Source: Uliginosibacterium gangwonense DSM 18521 (lineage in GTDB: Bacteria > Pseudomonadota > Gammaproteobacteria > Burkholderiales > Rhodocyclaceae). From it: a DNA stretch of 64,000 nt. Numbering within the stretch: the first letter of the stretch is position 1; every line of letters starts with the position of its first letter. Under the pieces are notes generated by a model. That model saw only the letters and a list, made by a program, of their open reading frames with translations. It did not search any database and was not told the origin of the DNA. Below, piece by piece: positions 19,122-28,043 of this stretch. The translations under genes and the position numbers were made by a program. The stretch spans positions 124,904 through 188,903 of the forward strand of contig NZ_KB892837.1 of assembly GCF_000373965.1 (NCBI RefSeq), read 5' to 3'.

Positions 19122-19697
19122 ATGACACCCGCCACCAGAACATTGACTGAACTGCCTGACGAAGACTTGATGGTGCTTGTCGCCAACGGCATCGTCGAAC
19201 AACCTGCCACGGAATTGTTCCGTCGTCACAACCGTGCACTGTTCAACTTCATTGCCTGGCAGTGCCAGGGCAATACTCATGAGGCGGAAGACATCACCCA
19301 GAAAACCTGGGTCAAACTCATGACCCGGTGCGCGGACTATCGCCCTGAGGCGGCCTTCCGTACCTATTTGTTCCAAATTGCGCGCAACACGCTCATCGAC
19401 CAAAGAAAAAGTGCTGCCGAGCAGCGCAGGGAAGATCTGGATGAAAGCCACCTGGAAATTCCCGCCGAGGACATGTCGCCCGAACAGGAACTACGCCTGC
19501 GGCAAAATCTCAACTTGGTTCGGCAAGCCTTGCTAAGTTTGCCGCAAGCCCAGCGTGAGGTGGTGGTACTACGTTTTTTCAGCGAGATGTCTCTGGAGGA
19601 AATCGCCCATACGGTTGGAGAAGGCTTTGAAACCGTCAAAAGCCGCCTGCGCTATGCCTTTACACGCCTGCGGCGTGAGCTGGAGGCGCTTGGATGA
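19122..19697 (+). CDS. ECF-type RNA polymerase sigma factor
   Basis: A 191-residue sigma factor. Region 2 (~30-95) shows LFRRHNRALFNFIAWQ, DITQKTWVKLM and FRTYLFQIARNTLIDQ; region 4 (~130-185) shows LSLPQAQREVVVLRFFSEMSLEEIA and ETVKSRLRYAFTRLRREL. Region 3 is missing, as in all ECF sigmas. Its stop overlaps the start of the following gene (ATGA), so sigma and putative anti-sigma are translationally coupled. Targets are unknown; the neighbouring glycosidase and TonB-like genes are candidates. Confidence 0.92.
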   Translation: MTPATRTLTELPDEDLMVLVANGIVEQPATELFRRHNRALFNFIAWQCQGNTHEAEDITQKTWVKLMTRCADYRPEAAFRTYLFQIARNTLIDQRKSAAEQRREDLDESHLEIPAEDMSPEQELRLRQNLNLVRQALLSLPQAQREVVVLRFFSEMSLEEIAHTVGEGFETVKSRLRYAFTRLRRELEALG

Positions 19698-20929
19698 GCG
19701 CAGCCTTCGAACATTTCCTGACCGGCAAGGATCGTTTGTCGGCCTTGCTGAACAAGCTACCTGTGCATGAAGCACCGGCGGGGTTTGAACACGCCGTATT
19801 TGAGGCAATCCGCGCACAACGCAATACCGACCTGCCAAGTTTTGAGCCTCCGGCAAGCCTGGAGAGTTCATTCCTGCAGGAAGCCAGCAAGATTGATGCA
19901 GCCCAGGAGGTACGCCGTAATGCGGTACTGGCTGCGCTGGCAGACGGACAACGCAGCCAGGATGTACTGGGCAGCCCACTTTCCGATGCGTCGGAGGCGT
20001 GGCTGAAGACACAACTCACCACCAAGGATGAGCCCACGCCTGCCCACAAACCGGCCAAAAAGCAAAAAACGTTTTGGCACGATTTTGGGCTGGTGGCGGC
20101 CACCGCGTTGGTCGCCACCATTGCAACCAGCCTTTATCTTCACCTAGGCAAGCCTACTGTTACGACCCAGGTGGCCCTAGCACCGGCGCCAGCAACTGAA
20201 CCTCAGCCTGTTGCAAGCGATACACCGCCAAATGACTTGGCCACTGCTACTTTTGCCGAAAAAAACCTGTCCAGAGAAGCCGCTCCCGTAGCGTCGGCAA
20301 CAGATGAAAAAAAACACGGTAAGGCATCCGCCTTAAACGGACACAGCGCCATAAACGCCCAACCTGCACAACAGGATACCGCCCCCCTCCCACTTGCAAG
20401 CCCCGCCCCGGCTCCACAAGTAGAGAACCGCCGTGCTGTTCAAATCGCTGAAGCGGAAGCCCCCGCTTCCCCTCCGCCCGTTGCAGTCAAACCCAGCCTG
20501 GCGATGGCTCCTCCGCCCCGCGCAGCAGACAACGCTGCCGAAGGGGGCAGCAAGGTAACACCTCCTGCAGCCCTCGCAGTGGCGCCTGCTCCAGAAAAAG
20601 CTGATCTGGCTGGCGCGGTCAACAAAGCCAAACGAAGCAAGGCACTCACTTCTTTGCACGACAATGGGGGAGTGGCACAAAGCTGTCTGGTGGTGGCGCT
20701 CAAATACGATCCACGCCTGATCGCCCAACACCTGGAAATGACCCATTGCGGGCAGATCATTGCGCTTAAAACGGCGATCCCGGATGCGCCTGAAACTCAG
20801 GAGTGGGCAGAACGCTTTCGCCTTGCCTTGCCAGAGAACAGGCGTCCGGCCACATTGCCACTGGAAAAAGACAGCCAAGTCCCCTTCAACCTGATCAGCA
20901 TTGAAGCCTTGCCAGCCCAGAGTGATTAG
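19694..20929 (+). CDS. Putative membrane anti-sigma factor
   Basis: A 411-residue protein coupled to the sigma gene by a 4-base overlap. The N-terminal ~125 residues are hydrophilic and cytoplasmic (RLSALLNKLPVHEAPAGFE), with no zinc-binding HXXXCXXC. One membrane helix follows (~136-155, GLVAATALVATIATSLYLHLG). The periplasmic part starts with ~180 residues rich in Ala and Pro and ends in a compact ~90-residue domain with two Cys (AQSCLVVALKYD and EMTHCGQIIALK). Position and topology argue for an anti-sigma role; no recognised anti-sigma domain is seen, so this is inference. Confidence 0.6.
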   Translation: MSAAFEHFLTGKDRLSALLNKLPVHEAPAGFEHAVFEAIRAQRNTDLPSFEPPASLESSFLQEASKIDAAQEVRRNAVLAALADGQRSQDVLGSPLSDASEAWLKTQLTTKDEPTPAHKPAKKQKTFWHDFGLVAATALVATIATSLYLHLGKPTVTTQVALAPAPATEPQPVASDTPPNDLATATFAEKNLSREAAPVASATDEKKHGKASALNGHSAINAQPAQQDTAPLPLASPAPAPQVENRRAVQIAEAEAPASPPPVAVKPSLAMAPPPRAADNAAEGGSKVTPPAALAVAPAPEKADLAGAVNKAKRSKALTSLHDNGGVAQSCLVVALKYDPRLIAQHLEMTHCGQIIALKTAIPDAPETQEWAERFRLALPENRRPATLPLEKDSQVPFNLISIEALPAQSD

Positions 20930-21630
20930 CGCGGCATGGTGCGTCGCTCAGGGACTGCGGCCTGCACGGTAAATTCCAAACGGTACAGCGCTTTGCTTGC
21001 AACACCGTTCAGTTGGCCCGGTTCCAGGTGTAAGCTGCTCAGGCGCTGAATGAATTGACGTGTGCCTACTGTACTCAATTCGCTGCTCTGCACGAGTACG
21101 CTATCCACCCCACCCTCTGTATTCACCAGCAACTGCACGATTACGCTGCCATGCTCGTCCGTTGCCAGGTCAGCAGGGAGAATGGTCTCTGGCTCGTCCA
21201 GGATTCGCGGCTTCACACTCAAAAGCTCCGCAGGAACATAGGCGGAGACTGCCTCGGTATCCGCCGTAGCACGACTTTGAGCCGGGGAGGAAAGCATCCC
21301 GTGTGCAACTTTTGGATAGTCAGCAGACATCGATCTATCAGCGGGCTTTGCGGACTTGGCTGGCTCCGGCGCCCGGGGCAAGAGGATGTGGGCAGGCGCC
21401 TCCTTGGGGTGTTCTACAGGCGCTTCCAGGCGGGCATTCACGCGCTCGGTGGCAAGGCCCTTTCCACGCAGCCGATCACCATAGTCACTGGTGATCGCAA
21501 CAATAAAGACATGACACATTATTGATGCCATCAAACAAGGCCACAACGCGTGCCCGAGGGCATCTCGGGCGTTGTAGCGATCTGCCATGCTGGCTTGATT
21601 GTCGTATGGTAAGTGGTCTGCGCGTGTCAT
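20926..21630 (-). CDS. TonB-like energy transducer protein
   Basis: A 234-residue protein with one N-terminal hydrophobic helix (HALWPCLMASIMCHVFIVAI), a Pro/Lys-containing linker (LLPRAPEPAKSAKPAD) and a C-terminal TonB-like domain (HGSVIVQLLVNTEGGVDSVLVQSS, then ALYRLEFTV). TonB proteins carry proton-motive energy from ExbBD to outer-membrane receptors; ExbB and ExbD are not adjacent. It converges on the anti-sigma gene with overlapping stops. An internal ATG (MADRYNA) 14 codons on is an alternative start. Confidence 0.75.
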   Translation of the reverse strand: MTRADHLPYDNQASMADRYNARDALGHALWPCLMASIMCHVFIVAITSDYGDRLRGKGLATERVNARLEAPVEHPKEAPAHILLPRAPEPAKSAKPADRSMSADYPKVAHGMLSSPAQSRATADTEAVSAYVPAELLSVKPRILDEPETILPADLATDEHGSVIVQLLVNTEGGVDSVLVQSSELSTVGTRQFIQRLSSLHLEPGQLNGVASKALYRLEFTVQAAVPERRTMPR

Positions 21631-21893
21631 CTATACATTAGGGCCCAAGATGATTCGCGCCCATTCGTCATTGTACGTCGCCTGAGGCATTGACGATGAC
21701 TACCTTCTGGCAGGACAATAGCTGGGCTTCTAGAAGTGGGGACCTTCTTCGTCATGTTACCAACCGCATCCATTTCGCTTAATATCCACCCAGCCCAAAC
21801 TGTGGTGGAAGGGATGCGTCCGGCCATGCCGAATACGCCGGTTACCAGCAATAAAGCCAAAAAACGACTGCTCACCTGACGGGCATGTCGCAT
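21627..21893 (-). CDS. Candidate small exported protein upstream of tonB-like gene
   Basis: An 88-residue open frame starting MRHARQVSSRF. It has a signal-like hydrophobic stretch (FLALLLVTGVFGMAG) and ends in a stop that overlaps the TonB-like start as ATGA, as in a coupled operon. No family is recognised, and the tail is basic and low in coding character. It could be a chance open frame in the 380-bp gap between the TonB-like gene and the DapA-family gene. Confidence 0.3.
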   Translation of the reverse strand: MRHARQVSSRFLALLLVTGVFGMAGRIPSTTVWAGWILSEMDAVGNMTKKVPTSRSPAIVLPEGSHRQCLRRRTMTNGRESSWALMYR

Positions 21894-22011
21894 CCCGTCG
21901 GGCTTGTCAGCCAGACGGGAGGAAATGCCAAATGCTTGATCTATCTTCCTGTGACTCGCTGGCCTGTTTGCCGACGGAATCGTTCCTTTCCACGTTTCAG
22001 CGAGACACACT

Positions 22012-22887
22012 ATGGATCAACAATTCGAAGGTATCTGGGTTCCCATCGTCACCCCGTTCAGCCAGGGGAAGATCAATCACGAAGCGTTGGGCAAGCTGGC
22101 CCAGCACCTTGTCAGCAAGGGCGTTCGTGGCCTGATCCTTGCAGCCACCACGGGAGAAGGCGCCTTTCTGTCGCTTGATGAACGCCTGCAGATGACAGAG
22201 AGCCTACGCAGCGCGCTCCCGAAAGGCGTCCCTCTGGTCATCGGCCTCAATGGCATGGATACCGCAAGCACGGCAGCCCAGGCCAAGACCCTGAAGGCAG
22301 TCAATCCGGCAGGCTTGCTGATCACCGCCCCACCCTATGTACGCCCGGCCCAGGATGGCTTGAAGCGCCACTTTGAGGCGATTGTTGAAGCCGCCGACCT
22401 TCCACTGATCATCTACGATATCCCCTATCGCACGGGGGTCGATATTGCCATCGAAACCCTGCAAGAGTTAGCGGCCGATCCGCGTATCGTCGGCATCAAG
22501 AGCTGTGGCGCCACCGTTGACCGCTTGATGCGCCTGGTTCACGAAACCCCGCTGCGTGTGCTCATTGGTGAAGACACCCAGTTCTTTGCAGCACTTGCCA
22601 TTGGCGCACATGGGGCCATTGCCGCATCGGCTCATTACCGCCCGGAACTCTGGGTACGCATCCACGAACTGATCCAGCACGAAGAGCTGAAGGCAGCACG
22701 CGAGCTGGCCGTACCCCTGCAATCGATGATCCGCGCCTTATTCGCGGAACCCAACCCGGCCCCCATCAAGGCCTGGCTCGCCAACGTTGGAATGCTGGAC
22801 AACGAGTTGCGCCTGCCCTTCGTGCCGGCCAGCGCAAAAACCCTGGCCCGCATTCTGAGCATTGCCAACCGCCTGAACGAGCTTTAA
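22012..22887 (+). CDS. 4-Hydroxy-tetrahydrodipicolinate synthase family protein (DapA-like)
   Basis: A 291-residue TIM-barrel lyase of the DapA/NanA family. It has AATTGEGAFLS (pyruvate carboxylate binding), IIYDIPYRTG with the catalytic Tyr (the usual YN reads YD), and the Schiff-base Lys in VGIKSCGA. DapA condenses pyruvate with aspartate semialdehyde in lysine synthesis; paralogues act on other keto acids. The C-terminal NPAPIKAWL segment is typical of true DapA. Placed just upstream of cimA but separated by a hairpin. Confidence 0.82.
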   Translation: MDQQFEGIWVPIVTPFSQGKINHEALGKLAQHLVSKGVRGLILAATTGEGAFLSLDERLQMTESLRSALPKGVPLVIGLNGMDTASTAAQAKTLKAVNPAGLLITAPPYVRPAQDGLKRHFEAIVEAADLPLIIYDIPYRTGVDIAIETLQELAADPRIVGIKSCGATVDRLMRLVHETPLRVLIGEDTQFFAALAIGAHGAIAASAHYRPELWVRIHELIQHEELKAARELAVPLQSMIRALFAEPNPAPIKAWLANVGMLDNELRLPFVPASAKTLARILSIANRLNEL

Positions 22888-22907
22888 TTGTGGTAACTTT
22901 CTAGATC

Positions 22908-22947
22908 CCGCCTCATGCGCACGCAAGTGGCGGATTTTTTGCCACTT
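22908..22947 (+). terminator. Terminator with an overlapping alternative hairpin, dapA-like to cimA
   Basis: A CCGCC/GGCGG stem (22908-22912 with 22929-22933) is followed by ATTTTTT. A second stem, AAGTGGC (22925-22931) with GCCACTT (22941-22947), uses the same GGC bases and cannot form at the same time. This fits a terminator after the DapA-like gene; the exclusive pair might attenuate cimA. Confidence 0.5.
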
Positions 22948-22963
22948 TATTATTTGCCCAGCC

Positions 22964-24535
22964 ATGAAAAAGGTATTTGCCTACGACACGACCCTGCGCG
23001 ACGGCGCGCAGGCTCAGGGAATCTCATTCTCAGTGGAAGACAAGCTCAAGATCGTGCGTAAGCTCGATGAGCTGGGCATTGCTTATATTGAAGCGGGAAA
23101 CCCAGGTTCCAACCCGAAAGACCTTGAGTTCTTCCACCGTCTGAGTGAATTGCGCCTGAAGCACGCCAAAATCATTGCTTTTGGCAGCACATGCAAGGTC
23201 GGCGCCAAACCAGAGGAAGACCATCAACTGGCATCCTTGCTTTCGGCCGAGACCTCTGCCGTGGCGATTTTTGGCAAAACCTGGGATTACCACGTTACCG
23301 ACATCCTGCGCACAACCCTGGATGAGAACCTGCGCATGATCCGGGATACCCTGGCTTTCCTGAAGGGCCAAGGCAAAGAGGTGGTGTTCGATGCCGAACA
23401 CTTCTTCGATGGATTCAAAGCCAATCCAGACTACGCCATGCTGGCACTCTCCGCTGCGGTGGAAGGCGGTGCAGACAGCTTGGTATTGTGCGACACAAAC
23501 GGGGGGCGCTTCCCGGACGAAATCTTCGAAATCACCCACAAGGTGGTTGAAAGCTTCCCCGGCACGGCGGTTGGCATCCACTGCCATAACGACTGCGAAC
23601 TCGCCGTGGCCAATTCGGTTCGTGCCGTGCAGGCGGGGGCAACCCAGGTACAAGGGACCATCAACGGCATTGGCGAGCGCTGTGGCAACGCCAATCTATG
23701 CGCCATCATCCCCAACCTGCAATTCAAGCTGGGCTACAAGCTCATCCCCACCCAGGCGATGCAGCAACTCACCCCCATTGCCCGCTTTGTATCGGAAACG
23801 GCCAATGTCGTGCATAACGATAAGGCTGCCTATGTTGGGGCAGACGCCTTCACCCACAAAGGTGGCATGCACATCGACGCAGTCAACAAAAACCCCGTTT
23901 CCTACGAACACGTTACACCGGAATCTGTCGGTAACGCCCGCAAGGTGCTGATGAGTGAGGTCGCCGGACGCTCCACCATTCTGGGCAAGATCAAGGAAGT
24001 CGACGCCAGTCTGGACAAGGATTCGCCCCAGACCCACGCCATCATCGACCGCCTCAAGGCCCTGGAGCATGATGGCTACCAGTTTGAAAGCGCGGAGAGC
24101 AGCTTTGAGCTACTCGTGCGCAAGATGCTGGGCAAGTTCTCGCCCTCGTTCATACTCAAGGACTTCAAAGTCATCGTCAATGAGCCTGCCCCTGGCGGCA
24201 GCAACTCTTCGGCCATGGTCAAGATTCATGTAGATGGCGAAGACGAAATCACCGCGGCAGAAGGGGATGGGCCCGTCAACGCGCTGGACCGAGCCTTGCG
24301 CCGTGCATTGGACCGCTTCTACCCGGAGCTGCGTGAAATCCGCCTTACCGACTACAAGGTGCGCGTGCTGGATTCCAACCTGGCTTCTGCCGCCAAGGTC
24401 AGAGTTCTGATTGAAACGTCGGACGCAGAAAATTCCTGGACCACCATCGGGGTGTCTTCCGACATCATCGACGCCTCATGGCGCGCCCTGGTCGACGCCA
24501 TCGAGTACAAACTTGCCAAAACCAGGCGCCACTGA
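22964..24535 (+). CDS. cimA: (R)-citramalate synthase
   Basis: A 523-residue enzyme of the isopropylmalate/homocitrate synthase family in the CimA branch. The barrel starts YDTTLRDGAQAQGISFS, with the metal-binding region GIHCHNDCELAVANS and GTINGIGERCGNANL. The second half has the linker FTHKGGMHIDAV, and the C-terminal LeuA-type regulatory domain (~385-520) has NSSAMVKIHVDGEDEITAAEG. It condenses pyruvate and acetyl-CoA to citramalate, giving a threonine-independent route to isoleucine. The domain set predicts feedback inhibition by isoleucine. Confidence 0.95.
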   Translation: MKKVFAYDTTLRDGAQAQGISFSVEDKLKIVRKLDELGIAYIEAGNPGSNPKDLEFFHRLSELRLKHAKIIAFGSTCKVGAKPEEDHQLASLLSAETSAVAIFGKTWDYHVTDILRTTLDENLRMIRDTLAFLKGQGKEVVFDAEHFFDGFKANPDYAMLALSAAVEGGADSLVLCDTNGGRFPDEIFEITHKVVESFPGTAVGIHCHNDCELAVANSVRAVQAGATQVQGTINGIGERCGNANLCAIIPNLQFKLGYKLIPTQAMQQLTPIARFVSETANVVHNDKAAYVGADAFTHKGGMHIDAVNKNPVSYEHVTPESVGNARKVLMSEVAGRSTILGKIKEVDASLDKDSPQTHAIIDRLKALEHDGYQFESAESSFELLVRKMLGKFSPSFILKDFKVIVNEPAPGGSNSSAMVKIHVDGEDEITAAEGDGPVNALDRALRRALDRFYPELREIRLTDYKVRVLDSNLASAAKVRVLIETSDAENSWTTIGVSSDIIDASWRALVDAIEYKLAKTRRH

Positions 24536-24760
24536 CGCACGCCTGTATAGCAAGATGACCACCTGGGAAGCCCCATGGTAGTCGTCTTGCTTGATTTGGT
24601 CCCACAAGCACACGCGGTTTGCACAAATCCCGAGTATTGCAAACTGCTTGTCAGCTTTGTTGTTTAGACTCCGCAGGCGGATTCTGACGGATCTACCTTT
24701 TGGACCTTGTGCTGCGGTAACAGCCTGTGCTGCCTGCAACACGCCTTTGCGACCCTGTTG

Positions 24761-26491
24761 ATGGCCAACTTCAAACAATATCTTCCCCGCCAAATTGTAG
24801 ATTCGGGGGGTAACCGCTGGGACCTGCTGCTCCTGCCCCTGGTACTGGCAGTGATCATCCTGCTGGCTTTCGGTGCTAAGCAGATGGCGCGCCCTTACCA
24901 TGTTGGTGAGACCATTCCACTGTCGCTTGACGCATGGATGCTGCCCTATTACCTCTTGCGCACCACCCTGCGGATGTTCATTGCGCTGGGCGCCTCTTTG
25001 CTTTTCAGCTGCGCCTTTGCAGCGCTAGCAGCCAAGAACAAGGCAGCAGAAAAAATCATGCTGCCTCTGCTGGATATTCTTCAATCCATCCCGATCCTGG
25101 GATTCCTCTCAATTACCGTAACAGGCTTCATCGCCTTGTTTCCAGGCAATCTACTTGGCGTGGAATGTGCCGCGATCTTTGCGATTTTCACTTCCCAAGC
25201 CTGGAACATGGCATTCAGCCTGTACCAGTCGATCAAAACGGTTCCCGGAGAACTCGTTGAGGCAGCACACGTTTTTCAGCTTTCCAGCTGGCAACGGTTC
25301 TGGCGGCTGGAGCTACCCTACGCCATGCCAGGTCTGTTGTGGAACATGATGATGTCAATGTCCGGGGGCTGGTTCTTTGTGGTGGCCTCTGAAGCAATTT
25401 CGGTTTCCAACCAGAACATCAAGCTCCCCGGCATGGGCTCCTACATCGCCATGGCGATTGAGGCACGCAACCTCGGTGCCATTGCCTGGGCCATTGGCGG
25501 CATGCTTGTCGGTATCCTGCTTTACGATCAACTGTTTTTCCGCCCCCTGCTGGCGTGGGCTGACAAATTCCGTTTCGAAACCTCGGGCGGCGATACTGCG
25601 CAACCCTCCTGGCTGCTGACGTGGTTGCGCCGCACAGATCGCATCCAGGCAGTTGGCCTTAAAGCAATCGCCTTGCTGGAGCGGTCGTTTACCGTTTTCC
25701 GGCGCGAATATGATGGCACATCGATTCGCGCCCGCCCCAGCCCGCCTTCGGCCAACGCCATGCGCATCTGGGATGCCGTCATTGCCGCACTGGTTCTGTT
25801 TGCCGCATGGCGCCTGCTAACATTCATCCATGGTGAAGTGGGCTGGCACGAAGTAGGTAACGTGCTGCTTCTCGGCAGCTACACCCTGATCCGGGTCATG
25901 GTCCTGATCGCGTTATCAGCCTTGCTCTGGGTTCCTATTGGCGTGTGGGTGGGCATGAATCCTCGCTGGGCAGGCCGTTTGCAGGCCATTGCCCAATTCA
26001 TGGCGGCCTTCCCTGCCAACCTGATGTTCCCGATAGCCGTGATTCTGATCCATCACTGGCATCTGAACACCGAGATCTGGCTCTCTCCCCTGATGGTTCT
26101 TGGCACCCAGTGGTACATCCTGTTCAATGTCATTGCCGGGGCTTCCAGCATTCCCACTGAACTGCGATACGCCGCGCAAAACCTGGGGCTGTCGGGCTGG
26201 CTCAAATGGCGTCGCTATCTGCTGCCAGCGGTATTTCCAAGCTTTGTCACAGGCGCCATTACAGCAAGTGGCGGCTCCTGGAACGCCAGCATCGTGGCTG
26301 AATATGTCACTTGGGGTGACACGACCTTGCAGGCTCATGGGATCGGCAGCTATATCGCACAAATGACGGCACAAGGTGATTTCCCACGCATCGCTCTAGG
26401 CATTGGCGTGATGTGCATTTTTGTGATGGGATTGAATAACTTCGTTTGGCGCAAGCTCTATGAACTTGCCGAAAACCGGATGCATTTTTGA
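24761..26491 (+). CDS. ABC transporter permease, tandem fused type (nitrate/sulfonate class)
   Basis: A protein of about 576 residues containing two complete BPD_transp_1 permease units in one chain. Each has the ATPase-coupling EAA-type loop: first AAHVFQLSSWQRFWRLELPYAMPGLLWN, second AAQNLGLSGWLKWRRYLLPAVFPSF. About 11-12 membrane segments are visible. Fused permeases like this serve anion or carboxylate importers and are followed, as here, by an ATPase with an extra C-terminal domain. No periplasmic binding protein is nearby. The start MANFKQY lacks a clear ribosome-binding site. Confidence 0.85.
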   Translation: MANFKQYLPRQIVDSGGNRWDLLLLPLVLAVIILLAFGAKQMARPYHVGETIPLSLDAWMLPYYLLRTTLRMFIALGASLLFSCAFAALAAKNKAAEKIMLPLLDILQSIPILGFLSITVTGFIALFPGNLLGVECAAIFAIFTSQAWNMAFSLYQSIKTVPGELVEAAHVFQLSSWQRFWRLELPYAMPGLLWNMMMSMSGGWFFVVASEAISVSNQNIKLPGMGSYIAMAIEARNLGAIAWAIGGMLVGILLYDQLFFRPLLAWADKFRFETSGGDTAQPSWLLTWLRRTDRIQAVGLKAIALLERSFTVFRREYDGTSIRARPSPPSANAMRIWDAVIAALVLFAAWRLLTFIHGEVGWHEVGNVLLLGSYTLIRVMVLIALSALLWVPIGVWVGMNPRWAGRLQAIAQFMAAFPANLMFPIAVILIHHWHLNTEIWLSPLMVLGTQWYILFNVIAGASSIPTELRYAAQNLGLSGWLKWRRYLLPAVFPSFVTGAITASGGSWNASIVAEYVTWGDTTLQAHGIGSYIAQMTAQGDFPRIALGIGVMCIFVMGLNNFVWRKLYELAENRMHF

Positions 26492-26500
26492 GAGGTTGAT

Positions 26501-27802
26501 GTGACTTCACCAATCGTGGAACTCAAGCGCGTAGGCAAGTCCTTCCGCTCCGCCGATGGCACCGCACGCTCCGTGCTGGAAGATGTTGACTTCACCTTGC
26601 GCGAAGGTGAAATTGTGGCGCTGCTCGGGCAGTCTGGCTCAGGCAAATCTACGCTGCTACGGATCATGGCCGGGCTGATTCCTGCCGATGATGGCGACGT
26701 TCGCTACCGCAACCAACCCTTGTATGGGCCTGCCCGCGGTATCGCCATGGTATTCCAATCCTTTGCGCTCTTCCCTTGGCTGACGGTACAACAAAATGTG
26801 GAGTTAGGGCTCGAAGCCCGTGGCATTTCTCCTGAAGAGCGCGCAGTGCGTGCAGAAAAAGCCATCGAACTGATTGGACTATCAGGCTTCGAGGGCGCCC
26901 TGCCCCGTGAGCTTTCCGGCGGGATGCGCCAGCGGGTCGGGATTGCGCGTGCACTGGTTGTCGAGCCCGAAGTCCTACTGATGGATGAAGCTTTTTCCGC
27001 TCTTGATGTACTCACTGGCGAACGACTGCGGGAAGACATCCTTGAACTGTGGCAAGGTGGACAGATGCCGACCAAGGCTATCCTGGTCGTCTCCCATAAC
27101 ATTGAAGAAGCCGTGGTAATGGCAGACCGGGTACTGGTATTTGCCAGTGACCCTGGGCGAGTGCGCTCCGAACTGGCCATCAATCTGCCACGCCCACGTG
27201 ACCCGAACAGCCCGGCCATTCGTAGCCTAATCGACGAAGTCTATGCATTGATGACCGCAAGCCGTGCCGGGCTTCCTACCGAAGAACCGGCTTACAGTCC
27301 TTACGCAGCCCGCCTGCCCGAAGCCGGTGTCAGCAGCATGGAAGGGGTATTGGAACTCCTTGCCGCCCATCCATTCTCAGGCCGTGCCGACTTGCCACAA
27401 CTGGTGGAAGAATCAGAGCTGACCGACGAAGAACTGCTTCCCATCGTCAATGCACTACACATGCTGGAATTCGCCATTGTTGCCCACGGGGATATTCAAC
27501 TCTCCTCGCTGGGGCAGCACTATGTTGACGGCAACAACGCGCTACGCCACGAGCTGTTTGGTCAGCAGCTCTTGACGCACGTTCCACTGGCTGCCCACAT
27601 CCGACACAGTCTGGAACAGGAGGAATCAGGGGAGTTGCCTGAAGAGGCTTTCCTCAAACTGCTGCGCGAGAGCATGAACACCGAAGAGGCTGAACGGGTG
27701 CTGAATGTCGCCATTGAATGGGGACGCTACGGCGAAGCCTTTGAATACAACTATCATACCGGCACCATCCACTTACCCGACGGCAGTACAGACGGTCAAT
27801 AG
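26501..27802 (+). CDS. ABC transporter ATP-binding protein with C-terminal AAA-associated domain
   Basis: A 433-residue ATPase. Residues 1-250 are a nitrate/taurine-type nucleotide-binding domain: Walker [11 protein letters not shown]-loop FQSFALFPW, signature [14 protein letters not shown], Walker [12 protein letters not shown], switch VSHNIEEA. Residues ~285-430 match the AAA-associated C-terminal domain ([20 protein letters not shown], then [10 protein letters not shown]) that may sense substrate or regulate the pump. Starts with GTG after GAGAGG, nine bases past the permease, so the two are cotranscribed. Confidence 0.88.
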   Translation: MTSPIVELKRVGKSFRSADGTARSVLEDVDFTLREGEIVALLGQSGSGKSTLLRIMAGLIPADDGDVRYRNQPLYGPARGIAMVFQSFALFPWLTVQQNVELGLEARGISPEERAVRAEKAIELIGLSGFEGALPRELSGGMRQRVGIARALVVEPEVLLMDEAFSALDVLTGERLREDILELWQGGQMPTKAILVVSHNIEEAVVMADRVLVFASDPGRVRSELAINLPRPRDPNSPAIRSLIDEVYALMTASRAGLPTEEPAYSPYAARLPEAGVSSMEGVLELLAAHPFSGRADLPQLVEESELTDEELLPIVNALHMLEFAIVAHGDIQLSSLGQHYVDGNNALRHELFGQQLLTHVPLAAHIRHSLEQEESGELPEEAFLKLLRESMNTEEAERVLNVAIEWGRYGEAFEYNYHTGTIHLPDGSTDGQ

Positions 27803-27817
27803 ACCATCATCCTAAAT

Positions 27818-28015
27818 TGTGTGATTCATAGACATCATTTCAATTAAAATGGCGTCATGAATGACGAGATCCGAAAGCGGGTTCTAAGGCTTGTGGATGT
27901 TAGCCACGCGACTGAACATGAAGGTTGGACACGCCCCCGATCAGCGACAGCTGCAAGGTTCCGTCGTTTCTATAGATCTGACCATAATCTACAGCAATCT
28001 AGGCGGAGTGCTATG
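27818..28015 (+). mobile_element. IS481-family element, left-end remnant (IR copy 1)
   Basis: Bases 27818-27880 are identical to the reverse complement of 48189-48251 (63 bp). The shared stretch contains a TGTGTGATTCA end, a short leader and the first transposase codons (MNDEIRKR). The following ~130 bp resemble, through frameshifts, the N-terminal helix-turn-helix of the same transposase class and then stop. No intact transposase remains. Confidence 0.75.
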
Positions 28016-28043
28016 GCAACACTATAAATACTAAAACCAAATA

